In this document: positions 25,068 through 34,413 of the stretch, piece by piece
Position numbering within the stretch: the first letter of the stretch is position 1
How the letters are laid out: the number at the start of each line of letters is the position of its first letter
Assembly: GCF_014651515.1 (NCBI RefSeq)
Contig: NZ_BMXA01000001.1
Span: 372,001 to 436,000 of the forward strand
Reading direction: 5' to 3'
Length of the DNA: 64,000 bases
From: Arenicella chitinivorans
Lineage (GTDB): Bacteria; Pseudomonadota; Gammaproteobacteria; Arenicellales; Arenicellaceae
Program-made: the position numbers and the translations under genes
Notes under the pieces: model-generated
The model's input: the letters and a program-made list of their open reading frames with translations, nothing else
What the model was told of the DNA's origin: nothing
The model's database searches: none

Positions 25068-27197
25068 ATGATTAAGTACGCCGTTGCGGTATTTCTGTCA
25101 GCTTTTCTGCTTTTTCAGGTTCAGCCAATCATTGCACGCTATATTTTGCCTTGGTTCGGTGGTGCATCCAGCGTGTGGACCATTTGCCTGGTGTTTTTTC
25201 AGGTGTTCCTATTGCTTGGGTATTTGTATGCGCATTTGTTGGCGCGCTTGGCTACGCCTAAACTACAAGCGGCAATCCATTGCGTGTTAGTTCTGTTTGC
25301 CGTCGTTGTCTTTTTACCAATCGAGCCTTCTCAACCTGCGGCATCGCTGCAAGGTGTGCCTGAACCGCAGATCGATATATTGATTCTGCTGGTGTTGACG
25401 GTTGGCCTACCCTACGCCCTCATTTCTTCCTCCGGGCCCTTGTTCCAAAGCTGGTTTCAGAGTGTGTTTCCAGGCGGTCAGACATATCGACTGTATGCTT
25501 TATCCAATGTTGGTTCATTGTTGGGTTTGATCTCTTATCCCTTTTTGATCGAGCCATACCTTACTCTGAAGTCACAGACCGGACTATGGTCTGCCGGGTT
25601 TATCGCATACTTGCTGGTTTGTGTTGCCTGTTTATGGTCATTGCGACGAATTGACGCCACGGCGAGTAGTGAGCAACCGGGCCCCGAAACCGATTCCGAA
25701 ACGCGTGTGGCAGACATCTTTTTATGGATTGCGCTGGCGGCTACCGCATCGGTATTGCTGCTCGCGACGACCAATCAAATAACCCAAGATATCGCTTCGG
25801 TACCATTCCTATGGATTCTGCCGCTGTCGCTCTATCTCATCTCTTTTATTATTTGTTTTGATAAACCTGGTTGGTACCAACGCAGAATTTGGATCCCACT
25901 GTTACTAGTGTCGGTTGGCGCAGCGCTGGTCGCGTTACTGTTGGGCAGTACCGCAAGTTTCTGGTACCAAGTCGTGGCGTACACCGGCATACTGTTTGTC
26001 GGTTGCATGGTGTGTCATGGCGAGTTGTATCGCAAGAAACCCCATCCGAATTTCCTAACCAAATACTATTTGACCATTTCGTTCGGTGGTGCTCTCGGTG
26101 GCTTTTTTGTGGCAATGATTGCACCGCAGATTTTTTCTGGTTACTGGGAGCTCGAGATCGCATGGGTTGCAATGCTGATTTTGGCTGGCTTATGTATTTT
26201 CGATACCGTAGCCATCCGCTCGCGTGTGCTGGATTTGAGTGCTCAAACCAGCTGGATTTTGATGTGTTTTATTCTGAGCTTGATGCTGTATGCCCACATC
26301 GAGAACACCAAAGCAGATAACACCGAGCAGGTGCGGGGGTTCTATGGTGTGCTGACCGTGAGTGAAATGGTGTTTGACGCTAAAGACCCGACTGCCGTGC
26401 GTGATATCCGCTTGCTCAATAATGGCGCAATTATTCATGGCTCGCAGATGCGATTAAACGATGCGCCGATCTTCGCCGCTACCAGTTACTACGGACCCGA
26501 AAGCGGCGTTGGTGTCGCGATTCGTCATTTTCCAGTTCCAAAAAGACAGCTTGAGGTCGGTGTGCTGGGAATGGGGGCCGCTACCATCGCCAGTTTGTGT
26601 CAGAACTGTAAAGCAATGACGTTTTTCGAAATTGATCCGAACGTGATTACGATGGAAGATAAGTATTTCTCTTATCTTGCTGATTTGCGTGCGTTGGGTG
26701 TGCCCGCTGACGTGGTGCTCGGGGATGGCCGCATTGCCTTACAAAAACGCACGTCACAAGGGCAACCCTATCAATTTGATGTGCTGGCAGTGGATGCATT
26801 CAGCGGTGATTCAATTCCAGTGCATTTGCTGACCCTGGAGGCAGTGACACTATATTGGCAGAACCTGACGTCTGATGGCGTACTAGCCATGCACGTGTCA
26901 AATCGCCATCTTGACCTAACTCCGGTAGTGGTGGCTTTTGCCAAAAAACTGAACAAAAAGGTTTTCCGGGTAACCAATAAAGACGTTGATGATCAGGCGA
27001 TCTATGCTTCGGATTGGATTCTCATGACCAATAACGACCATTTTTTGGAGGCCATGTCGCTGACTGAGGAGTGTCTACCCGGTCAAACCAAAACCTTGCC
27101 ATTGTGGACGGATCAATACAGTAACATCCTGCGCATACTGCAAACGCCAGAGACTCGAAGCCTAGCTGACAAGCCTTACTTAACCTGTTTTGAATAG
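25068..27197 (+). CDS. Membrane protein fused to spermidine-synthase-like domain
   Basis: 709 residues. The first 400 are a multi-span membrane domain of about ten or more helices (starts KYAVAVFLSAFLLFQVQPI). The last 280 are a spermidine-synthase-like Rossmann fold: VLGMGAATIASLC, FFEIDPNVI, VLGDGRIAL and VDAFSGDSIPVHLLT. The family is known as fused MFS/spermidine synthase; the substrate is not known, and polyamine synthesis is unproven for it. It is monocistronic as far as can be seen. Confidence 0.88.
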   Translation: MIKYAVAVFLSAFLLFQVQPIIARYILPWFGGASSVWTICLVFFQVFLLLGYLYAHLLARLATPKLQAAIHCVLVLFAVVVFLPIEPSQPAASLQGVPEPQIDILILLVLTVGLPYALISSSGPLFQSWFQSVFPGGQTYRLYALSNVGSLLGLISYPFLIEPYLTLKSQTGLWSAGFIAYLLVCVACLWSLRRIDATASSEQPGPETDSETRVADIFLWIALAATASVLLLATTNQITQDIASVPFLWILPLSLYLISFIICFDKPGWYQRRIWIPLLLVSVGAALVALLLGSTASFWYQVVAYTGILFVGCMVCHGELYRKKPHPNFLTKYYLTISFGGALGGFFVAMIAPQIFSGYWELEIAWVAMLILAGLCIFDTVAIRSRVLDLSAQTSWILMCFILSLMLYAHIENTKADNTEQVRGFYGVLTVSEMVFDAKDPTAVRDIRLLNNGAIIHGSQMRLNDAPIFAATSYYGPESGVGVAIRHFPVPKRQLEVGVLGMGAATIASLCQNCKAMTFFEIDPNVITMEDKYFSYLADLRALGVPADVVLGDGRIALQKRTSQGQPYQFDVLAVDAFSGDSIPVHLLTLEAVTLYWQNLTSDGVLAMHVSNRHLDLTPVVVAFAKKLNKKVFRVTNKDVDDQAIYASDWILMTNNDHFLEAMSLTEECLPGQTKTLPLWTDQYSNILRILQTPETRSLADKPYLTCFE

Positions 27198-27224
27198 GTT
27201 CGATGGTTGCCAACCGGGCCGGAT

Positions 27225-27289
27225 GACATGTTTTCATGTCGGACTTGTCATCTGGCCGTGATCACGGTAGGTCAGATTCCGTATATACT
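27225..27289 (+). promoter_or_regulatory. Palindrome pair and -10 box upstream of glpD-like gene
   Basis: GACATG-TTTT-CATGTC at 27225-27240 is a perfect hairpin. CCGTGATCACGG at 27256-27267 is a perfect 12-base palindrome. A -10-like TATACT lies at 27284-27289, so the second palindrome sits over the -35 position, as an operator would. The binding factor is unknown. Confidence 0.45.
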
Positions 27290-27321
27290 AGCCTTCGCAT
27301 TTTTACAATTACGACCGGCTT

Positions 27322-28959
27322 ATGGATTTACGTAACAGCAATATTGAGCGTCTTCAGCGTGCAGACAAAGTATTCGATGTCTTGGTGCTAGGTGGTGGGA
27401 TAAACGGCGCGGTATCTGCGGCCTCGTTGAGTGCTAAAGGCGCTTCTGTGGCGTTAATTGATCGTGGTGATTTTGCTGGGCTAACCAGTTCCAATTCTTC
27501 CAATCTGGCCTGGGGCGGCATCAAGTATCTCGAGTCGCATGAATACTTGTTGGTCAACAACCTGTGTAAGAGTCGAAATCACTTAATGCAGAGTTACCCG
27601 TCGACGGTAAAAGAGATTCGTTTTCTGACCACCATCGCCAAAGGGTTTCGGTTTCCTTCTTGGTTTGTGTATTTAGGCACGATTTTCTACTGGATCATCG
27701 GGCGTTTTTACACGCAGTTCCCAGATTACATGAATGCGCGCAAAATTGAAGAGCGTGAACCGGTAATTAACACCAGTAATGCCGCTGGCGGCTTCGAATA
27801 CTCAGACGCTTACCTATATGACAATGATGCCCGGTTCGTGTTTAACTTTATCCGCCGCAGTATGGATTATGGTTGTGTCGCTGCAAACTATGTTGAGTCG
27901 ACTGGCGCGGAACGCAAAGATGGACTCTGGCATGTGACGGCACGCGACACGCTCTCTGGCGAGACCTTTACCGTTCGTTCAAAAGTGCTGGTTAATGCCT
28001 GCGGCCCCTATGTCGATCAGCATAATCAATTGACCGGTCAACAGACCCAGCACCGACATTTATTCTCCAAGGGCATTCACTTGATTATTGATCGGGTCAC
28101 CAAAGGCAATCGTATTCTGGCCTTTTTTGCCAGTGATGGTCGCTTGTTTTTCGTGATACCGATGGGCAATAAAACCTCGATTGGTACCACCGATACGCAA
28201 GTTGCCAGTCCGGATGTGACCGTCACTGAGGAAGATCGAGAGTTCGTGTTAAAAAATATCAACAGCCTGTTAGACTTTGAGCAACCGATTACCTTAGACG
28301 ATGTGATCGCGGAGCGCTGCGGTGTCCGACCACTAGCACAAAAGGGCGGTGATGGCGTCGCGGATTGGGTTAAATTGTCACGCAAGCATGCAGTCGATGT
28401 GAATGCATCTGACCGTCATATCAGTATTTTTGGTGGTAAGACCACAGACTGCATAAACGTGGGTAATGAAATCGCAGAATTGGTAAGTGACATGGGGGTC
28501 GAATTACCGTTTGAGGGCTTTAAGTGGTACGGTGAAGATGATGACTCAGTCAAAGACGAATTCTACCATCGGGCACGACTCATGGACCTCGACAACTATA
28601 CGGTCGAAGGATCATCAGAGCCACTCTCTCAACGGCTTTGGCGACGATACGGTGGCAATGCCTTAGAGTTGCTGGAAGATATTCGGCAGGATCCAAGGCA
28701 GGCAGAGCGCTTAATGCAGAGTGCTGAGTACTTGCGTTGTGAGATCGAGCATACCGCGCGCTATGAAATGGTAACTAAGCTGGAAGACTTTCTGCGCCGA
28801 CGTTCGAAAATCACGCAGGTGGTACGCAATCGCGATATCGTGCATGCGCCAGGCCTAATGGAGGCGTGTAAAATATTTTTTGGCGATCAAGCTGAGGCAA
28901 AACTCGAGGAATATATCGCTTCTTTGGGGGATCAATTGGATGGCCCGAATCCATTCTAG
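27322..28959 (+). CDS. glpD: FAD-dependent glycerol-3-phosphate dehydrogenase family
   Basis: 545 residues. The dinucleotide-binding motif VLGGGINGAVSAASLSAKG (about 21-39) and TSSNSSNLAWGGIKYLE are typical of GlpD/GlpA, as are GTTDTQ and GVRPLAQ. The C-terminal domain (IEHTARYEMVTKLEDFLRRR) matches the DAO_C region. The enzyme oxidises sn-glycerol 3-phosphate to dihydroxyacetone phosphate at the membrane. No glpK, glpF or glpR is nearby, so the substrate assignment is by family. Confidence 0.85.
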   Translation: MDLRNSNIERLQRADKVFDVLVLGGGINGAVSAASLSAKGASVALIDRGDFAGLTSSNSSNLAWGGIKYLESHEYLLVNNLCKSRNHLMQSYPSTVKEIRFLTTIAKGFRFPSWFVYLGTIFYWIIGRFYTQFPDYMNARKIEEREPVINTSNAAGGFEYSDAYLYDNDARFVFNFIRRSMDYGCVAANYVESTGAERKDGLWHVTARDTLSGETFTVRSKVLVNACGPYVDQHNQLTGQQTQHRHLFSKGIHLIIDRVTKGNRILAFFASDGRLFFVIPMGNKTSIGTTDTQVASPDVTVTEEDREFVLKNINSLLDFEQPITLDDVIAERCGVRPLAQKGGDGVADWVKLSRKHAVDVNASDRHISIFGGKTTDCINVGNEIAELVSDMGVELPFEGFKWYGEDDDSVKDEFYHRARLMDLDNYTVEGSSEPLSQRLWRRYGGNALELLEDIRQDPRQAERLMQSAEYLRCEIEHTARYEMVTKLEDFLRRRSKITQVVRNRDIVHAPGLMEACKIFFGDQAEAKLEEYIASLGDQLDGPNPF

Positions 28960-28966
28960 CTTACCA

Positions 28967-29004
28967 TGCTGCCAGCGATGAAACGGTTCTCATCACTGGC
29001 AGCA
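28967..29004 (+). terminator. Long hairpin between glpD-like gene and rmlC
   Basis: TGCTGCCAG (28967-28975) pairs with CTGGCAGCA (28996-29004), and GATGA (28977-28981) pairs with TCATC (28990-28994), around an 8-base loop. It lies 7 bases after the stop codon but has no T-run. It could be a weak terminator or a 3' stabiliser. Confidence 0.5.
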
Positions 29005-29046
29005 AAGGGTACAATCGCACCTTTGCGTATTTCCGGATAATCAACA

Positions 29047-29595
29047 ATGAAAGTAGAACAAACCGAGCTCGACGGTGTCCTGTTGGTGACGCCAAACGTA
29101 TTTGGTGACGACCGTGGTTTTTTTATGGAAACCTACAACCGGGAGGTCGCTATTGAACTGGGGTTGCCGGCTGAATTTGTTCAGGACAACCACTCCAAGT
29201 CCACCAGGGGTGTTTTACGCGGCCTGCATTACCAGTATCCACAATGGCAAGGTAAGCTGGTGCGAACAGTGCAGGGCGAGATCTTTGATGTGGCCGTTGA
29301 TATTCGAGCTGGTTCACCAACCTTTGGTAAGTGGGTTGGTTATTACCTGAATGATGAAAATAAACAGCAATTGTATGTGCCGCCCGGTTTTGCGCATGGT
29401 TTTGTGGTGACCAGCGACACCGCAGAAGTGGTCTACAAGTGTACCGATTTATATGCGCCCAGCCAGGAGGGCAGTGTATTATGGAATGATCCGGATATCG
29501 GTATTAACTGGCCGGTAGACTCTCCGATTTTGTCAGCCAAAGATGAGCTGGGTCAGCGACTTGCTGATCTACCGTCGCTGACGGTGGCAGATTAG
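29047..29595 (+). CDS. rfbC: dTDP-4-dehydrorhamnose 3,5-epimerase
   Basis: 182 residues, normal length. RmlC landmarks are DDRGFFMETYN, QDNHSKSTRGVLRGLHYQ (catalytic His), KLVRTVQGEIFDVAVDIR and YVPPGFAHGF. The enzyme epimerises the dTDP-sugar intermediate of L-rhamnose synthesis. The next gene, rmlD, starts one base after the stop. rmlA and rmlB are not in the window. Confidence 0.95.
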   Translation: MKVEQTELDGVLLVTPNVFGDDRGFFMETYNREVAIELGLPAEFVQDNHSKSTRGVLRGLHYQYPQWQGKLVRTVQGEIFDVAVDIRAGSPTFGKWVGYYLNDENKQQLYVPPGFAHGFVVTSDTAEVVYKCTDLYAPSQEGSVLWNDPDIGINWPVDSPILSAKDELGQRLADLPSLTVAD

Positions 29596-29596
29596 C

Positions 29597-30472
29597 ATGA
29601 AAAAAATTCTCTTAATTGGTCAGAACGGGCAAGTGAGTACTTATTTGCAAGGTGTTTTGCCAGCAGACTCATTGCAAGTGGCCAATCGCGAGATACTGGA
29701 TCTGAGCAAAGTAGATCAAGTTCAGGAATCGCTTGCGGCACTGGCGCCGGATTTGATTATCAACCCTGCGGCCTATACGGCAGTGGATTTGGCTGAATCG
29801 GAAACTGAACTCGCCTACGCCATTAACCGCGATGCAGTTGCTGAGATTGCGCAGTACGCGGCCAGGCATCAGGTGCCGCTGATTCATTTCTCTACCGATT
29901 ATGTATTCCCTGGCGATGCGGACAAGCCATATAAAGAAACTGACGTGCCTGGCCCGACCGGTGTGTATGGCGCAAGTAAGCTGGCAGGCGAAAAAGCCGT
30001 GCTTGAATCGGGCGCCCCTGCGCTGATCTTGCGTACGGCCTGGGTTTATTCAAATCATGGCAAAAATTTTTACCGCACGATGTTAAGTTTGGCCGAGTCA
30101 CGCGATGAACTGTCAGTGGTGGCTGATCAAATCGGTGCGCCAACCTACGCGGGCAGCATTGCCGAGGCCACAAAGCGTTTGGTCGACATTATTCTGGAGC
30201 AAGGTGGTTTGCGGAAGGAACAATCGGGTATTTACCATTTTACGTGTGCTGGTCAAACGTCTTGGTGTGAGTTTGCGCGGGCCATTTTTGTCGAAAATGA
30301 GGTCACGAATGTCACGGTTAACCCAATTGCCACGGCCGATTACCCGACGCCGGCCAAACGTCCGGCGTTTTCTGTCCTTGATGGCAACAAGTTGAAGTCG
30401 GTTTTCGGCATTGCACTGCCACATTGGGGCACCGCGTTAGCACAGTGCGCTGCTGAATCTAAGTCGCTTTGA
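29597..30472 (+). CDS. rfbD: dTDP-4-dehydrorhamnose reductase
   Basis: 291 residues. Rossmann start LLIGQNGQVSTYL, NPAAYTAVDLAESE, and the SDR active site STDYVFPGDADKPYKE with YGASKLAGEK are visible. It reduces the epimerised dTDP-4-keto sugar to dTDP-L-rhamnose, the donor for O-antigen or other rhamnose polymers. The tight spacing with rfbC indicates one transcript. Confidence 0.95.
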   Translation: MKKILLIGQNGQVSTYLQGVLPADSLQVANREILDLSKVDQVQESLAALAPDLIINPAAYTAVDLAESETELAYAINRDAVAEIAQYAARHQVPLIHFSTDYVFPGDADKPYKETDVPGPTGVYGASKLAGEKAVLESGAPALILRTAWVYSNHGKNFYRTMLSLAESRDELSVVADQIGAPTYAGSIAEATKRLVDIILEQGGLRKEQSGIYHFTCAGQTSWCEFARAIFVENEVTNVTVNPIATADYPTPAKRPAFSVLDGNKLKSVFGIALPHWGTALAQCAAESKSL

Positions 30473-30483
30473 TTTTGTAGCGT

Positions 30484-32436
30484 ATGGACTCCGACAGTAT
30501 TGCGCATATTCTCGGAGAAGCGGGCGCGTTTTCTCGCAGCGTCGCTAACTTTCAGTCACGCCCATCGCAGGTGGAAATGGCCGAGGCCATTGAACACGTA
30601 ATTGAAAACAAACAGACCTTGTTGGCGGAGTCTGGCACTGGTACCGGTAAAACATTTGCTTACCTAGTGCCGGCTTTGTTGTCGGGCAAGAAGACCTTGT
30701 TGTCGACTGGGACCAAACATCTGCAGGAGCAACTATTCCACCGCGACATCCCGCTCGTTATCAAAACTTTGGCTTTGCACGTCAAAGTGTCGCTCCTCAA
30801 AGGTCGCAGCAACTACCTGTGTCTACACCGTCTATCGTTGACTCGTGGTGGCCCTCGTCGTCTGGATAAAGTCCAAGCGGCCGAACTCGAAGCGATCTAT
30901 CAGTGGGGCAGTCGATCCAAGGATGGCGACGTTGGCAACTTAACCGAGGTGCCTGAGGACTCGCGTATTTGGCCGCAGGTCACCTCAACCGTCGACAATT
31001 GTATCGGTCAGGAATGTAGTTATTTCGAAGATTGTTTTGTCAACAAAGCCCGCAAGGCTGCCTTGACCAGTGACATTGTGGTCGTCAATCATCACTTATT
31101 CTTTGCTGATAAAGCACTCAAAAACGATGGGTTCGGTGCTCTGCTACCTGAAGTGGATACGGTGATATTTGATGAAGCGCATCAAATTCCCGATATCGCT
31201 TCCAATTTTCTCGGCAGTAGTTTCAGTTCTTGGCAAATCATGGAATTGGCCAATGACACTCGAGCCGCCGAGTTAAGGGAGAAGAGTCTAATTCGATCTT
31301 TAATTCCCTGTGCCGATGAGTTAGATAAATTGACCGCTGATTATCGGCTAGCGCTAGGGTTAAACGAGCGGCGTGTCGCGTGGATCGATTTGTTGGATGA
31401 GATTCCAAACCTGCCCAAGAAACTCGAAACGTTGGCGGATAAGCTGTCTGAGTTTCGTGATGTGCTGGAGGAGGCCTCCATGGCTGGTGAAGCGCTCACC
31501 CGCTGCTACGAGCGAGCCAGTGAGCTGGCCGAGGCGTGTCAGGTCTTAGCGCAGGAGAGCGACAGCGATGAAACTGTGCGTTGGGTTGAAATCGCGCGCC
31601 GTACATTCAGGATCCATGAAACACCGTTAAATATTGGCAGCGAACTAGCTCGATATTTTGGGAATCAGCAGCAAGCGCGGGTTTTTACCTCTGCAACATT
31701 GTCCGTGGATGGTAATTTCACACACTTTAAGCAATTGACGGGTTTGCCTGGCGAGGCTGAGGATCGAACTTGGGGCAGCCCGTTCGACTATTTCAATCAA
31801 GCCGTGTTGTATGTGCCTGAAGGTATGCCTGCGCCGAAAGATGACACGTTTGCCGAAGTGCTTTTTACGCGTGCGCTGCCAATTCTTGAGGCCAGCCAAG
31901 GTGCGGCGTTCGTGTTATTCACCAGTTTTAAAATCATGCAAGGTTTCGCTGAAATGCTCGAAGACCGGGGCTTCAATGTCTTAGTTCAGGGTGATACAAA
32001 TAAACGTGAATTACTGCGAGAGTTCGTTGCCAAGCCCAGATCCGTATTGCTCGGTACCATGAGCTTTTGGGAAGGTGTGGATGTGCCGGGTCATGCCCTG
32101 CGTTGCGTTATTATCGATAAATTACCCTTCGAGTCGCCGTTTGATCCGGTTATTAAAGCGCGTCTTAAAGCCATGCAGGACGATGGTGGTAACCCATTTA
32201 TGAATTACCAGGTGCCGCGGGCTGTTATTACCTTGCGCCAAGGTGCAGGTCGTTTGATTCGTAGTAGTCACGACAAGGGCGTGCTGGTGATCTGTGATCC
32301 CCGATTGCGAACCACCAACTACGGTCGATTGTTCCTAAACAGTTTGCCGCGTATGCGGCGCACCAACAATGAAGCAAAAGTGGCGCAGTTTTTAGTCCGC
32401 CTAGCGGTCGAATCCGAGGAAACCCCCGATGCCTGA
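30484..32436 (+). CDS. yoaA: ATP-dependent DNA helicase YoaA (DinG/XPD family)
   Basis: 650 residues. Superfamily 2 Fe-S helicase: QSRPSQVEMA (Q-type motif), Walker A SGTGTGKTFAY, four Fe-S cysteines (NYLCLHR, NCIGQECSYFEDCF), DEAH box VIFDEAH and the C-terminal RQGAGRLIRSSHDKG. E. coli YoaA works in damage repair with the clamp-loader chi subunit, and it also lies next to tsaB, as here. It overlaps tsaB by 8 bases. Confidence 0.92.
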   Translation: MDSDSIAHILGEAGAFSRSVANFQSRPSQVEMAEAIEHVIENKQTLLAESGTGTGKTFAYLVPALLSGKKTLLSTGTKHLQEQLFHRDIPLVIKTLALHVKVSLLKGRSNYLCLHRLSLTRGGPRRLDKVQAAELEAIYQWGSRSKDGDVGNLTEVPEDSRIWPQVTSTVDNCIGQECSYFEDCFVNKARKAALTSDIVVVNHHLFFADKALKNDGFGALLPEVDTVIFDEAHQIPDIASNFLGSSFSSWQIMELANDTRAAELREKSLIRSLIPCADELDKLTADYRLALGLNERRVAWIDLLDEIPNLPKKLETLADKLSEFRDVLEEASMAGEALTRCYERASELAEACQVLAQESDSDETVRWVEIARRTFRIHETPLNIGSELARYFGNQQQARVFTSATLSVDGNFTHFKQLTGLPGEAEDRTWGSPFDYFNQAVLYVPEGMPAPKDDTFAEVLFTRALPILEASQGAAFVLFTSFKIMQGFAEMLEDRGFNVLVQGDTNKRELLREFVAKPRSVLLGTMSFWEGVDVPGHALRCVIIDKLPFESPFDPVIKARLKAMQDDGGNPFMNYQVPRAVITLRQGAGRLIRSSHDKGVLVICDPRLRTTNYGRLFLNSLPRMRRTNNEAKVAQFLVRLAVESEETPDA

Positions 32437-33109
32437 GTCCACCAGAATCTTGGCAATTGAAACCGCTACGGCCAATTGCAGTGTTGCGGTAAACTCCGGT
32501 AGTGCCGTTTATCAGCGTCAAGAGATCGGGCAGAACGTGCACTCTCGCGTCGTGTTGTCTCTGGTTGAGGCGGTGCTGGGCGACGCCGGGATATCCGTGT
32601 CTGAACTCGACGCCGTCGCTGTGAGCGAGGGGCCAGGTTCGTTTACTGGTTTACGAATTGGTATCGGTGTGGCGCAAGGCCTAGCCTATGGTGCGCAATG
32701 TCCAATGATCGGCGTGTCGAGTTTGGATGCGTTGGCACTACAAGCTGAAATATTGGGTCGAGTAAAAGCCGGAATAGATGCGCGAATGGGTGAAATTTAT
32801 TGGCGGGACTACAATGTCGCAGAAGACGGTTTAGAGTATCTTGGTCCCGCGCAGGTTTCTGAACCTCAAGTGACGGGCGTGGATGCGACCTGGTGTCTGG
32901 TCGGCAATGGCTGGGCAGCGCACGCCAATCAATTTGAAGCCATGGGTGTGTCTGTAGCTGACATGAGTGAATCGCATTTATATCCGACCGCCGCCAGACT
33001 ATTGAAATTGGCGCATACCAAATTTATCGCTGGTGAATTGGTTGATGCGGCTCAATTTGTGCCGGTGTACGTCCGTGATAATGTGGCCAGGAAGGCTGGG
33101 GAAAAGTAA
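32429..33109 (+). CDS. tsaB: tRNA t6A synthesis protein TsaB
   Basis: 226 residues. ASKHA-fold protein with LAIETATANCSVAV at the N-terminus, the GPGSFTGLRIG signature, GVSSLDALA and DARMGEIYW. TsaB is the partner of TsaD, TsaE and TsaC in making the threonylcarbamoyl modification at A37 of ANN-decoding tRNAs. The ATG lies inside yoaA, which suggests coupled translation. Confidence 0.95.
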   Translation: MPESTRILAIETATANCSVAVNSGSAVYQRQEIGQNVHSRVVLSLVEAVLGDAGISVSELDAVAVSEGPGSFTGLRIGIGVAQGLAYGAQCPMIGVSSLDALALQAEILGRVKAGIDARMGEIYWRDYNVAEDGLEYLGPAQVSEPQVTGVDATWCLVGNGWAAHANQFEAMGVSVADMSESHLYPTAARLLKLAHTKFIAGELVDAAQFVPVYVRDNVARKAGEK

Positions 33110-33133
33110 GCTTCAGCAACGAAGCTGAAAATA

Positions 33134-33625
33134 CTAGCAGCTGACGTCGAAACTGCCGCTGGCCACTTTTTTGCCGTCTACTTCAACCGTGACGTGCCAC
33201 GGGCCGATAAACTCTTCGAGTCCTGCCGCTGGATTGATCCATTGCAGCATGCCGGCACCGGTGGCACGCGACAATTGCAACCAGGCCCAGAGTTTCTCTT
33301 CGTCTTCGCGAACATAGAATGGGTATTCGGTGCGTTCGCGATCCGTCCCGGCTGGGTCGGTCCAAATGAACGCAATATGGAATTTGCCTTTCGGAAAATT
33401 AGACAGCGTGATCACACTGTAAATCTTGTCGCTGCAATCAAAGTTTTCGATCGCGTCGGCTTGCGGAAAGGCGTGTTCGTCTGGCAACGTAAAGTACAAC
33501 TGCTGATCGGGTTTTACGTCGGAAGGTTCAGTTGCGATGTCTTGCGAGATCGCTGCGCCAGAAACCAAAAAGGCCATCATAGCTATGATGGCCTTCAATT
33601 GGAGTTTAAGACGAGTGGTATCCAT
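33134..33625 (-). CDS. Hypothetical exported protein
   Basis: 163 residues, family not recognised. A signal peptide (KAIIAMMAFLVSGAAIS, cut before Q28 or so) precedes a mature part with aromatic beta-rich segments and two cysteines (FDCSDK and the terminal DVSC), suggesting a small periplasmic or surface beta-sandwich. A perfect 26-base palindrome at 33570-33595 lies inside the signal-peptide codons. The lipoprotein gene at 33655 is 29 bases upstream on the same strand. Confidence 0.7.
   Translation of the reverse strand: MDTTRLKLQLKAIIAMMAFLVSGAAISQDIATEPSDVKPDQQLYFTLPDEHAFPQADAIENFDCSDKIYSVITLSNFPKGKFHIAFIWTDPAGTDRERTEYPFYVREDEEKLWAWLQLSRATGAGMLQWINPAAGLEEFIGPWHVTVEVDGKKVASGSFDVSC
33570..33595 (-). 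repeat. Perfect 26-base palindrome inside a signal-peptide region
   Basis: A perfect inverted repeat, with arms AAGGCCATCATAG and CTATGATGGCCTT, directly abutting. On the minus strand the second arm runs into TTTTTGG, giving a terminator-like shape within codons 11-19 of the gene at 33134. It may be an attenuator. Confidence 0.7.
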
Positions 33626-33654
33626 AAAGTAAGCTGGCTACCGCGCAGTCGTCA

Positions 33655-34254
33655 TTAAATTCGGTTCAGGGTCATGTCGCCTGTGCCGGTTGAGTTGCTG
33701 CATAAGCTTGCATCGGCCACGTAGGTGCCAGAAATAGTATTTCCGTTGTTACTGATGGCTAGCTGAATGTTGATGTCTCCGGTCACATCTTCACGCGTGG
33801 TGCTAATTGTGGTTCGGAGTCCACGACTGTCGATGGAGTCGCGTACACCTTCACTGCCAGAATCTCGGTAGACTTCAGATGAAGTCGTTTCGATAATCGG
33901 CTCCCCGTTATCATCTGTGCCAACGATTTGCTCACGTTCGGTAATCACTAGAAAGCGTGAACGAGTCTGGGTCGTAATCAATGAGATATTGAATCCGTTG
34001 CTGCTCCCCGCCAAGGTGCCGTTGGCAATACAACGAATGTTGGTGTTGTTGGTCACGATCATGTTCCCAACAATGTTGCCACCTTCATCTTCCGCAATAT
34101 CAAAACGGATCTCGCCGTTTTGTGTATTGTTTTGATTTTTGAATGTGCCCGAGAACTGGCTGTTCACAGTTGACGGTAAGGGCGATACAGTGGAACCACT
34201 GCTGCATGCGGCCAAAAGCACAGCCATAGCTAGGGTAAGGGCTAAATTTTTCAT
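33655..34254 (-). CDS. Hypothetical lipoprotein
   Basis: 199 residues, family not recognised. The lipobox LLAACSS (Cys17) marks a lipoprotein. The mature part is Asn/Thr/Ser/Gly-rich with a beta-strand pattern (GNIVGNMIVTNN, GNTISGTYV), like many outer-membrane-attached beta-barrel-type lipoproteins. Two further cysteines (IRCIAN, SLCSN) may pair. It appears to be the first gene of a two-gene minus-strand unit. Confidence 0.7.
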   Translation of the reverse strand: MKNLALTLAMAVLLAACSSGSTVSPLPSTVNSQFSGTFKNQNNTQNGEIRFDIAEDEGGNIVGNMIVTNNTNIRCIANGTLAGSSNGFNISLITTQTRSRFLVITEREQIVGTDDNGEPIIETTSSEVYRDSGSEGVRDSIDSRGLRTTISTTREDVTGDINIQLAISNNGNTISGTYVADASLCSNSTGTGDMTLNRI

Positions 34255-34413
34255 AAGATGGATTCAGTATCGTATATATGTATTTGTTATTTCTAGAAAT
34301 ATATATTAAAAGAGCGGGGATGGGCAAGCGCTCTGAAAGGTTTTTCAATGATTTATGATTATTGGTGATTCGGCGTCAAATGTCTATTACAAGGGTGTTG
34401 CAATCGTAGGTTA

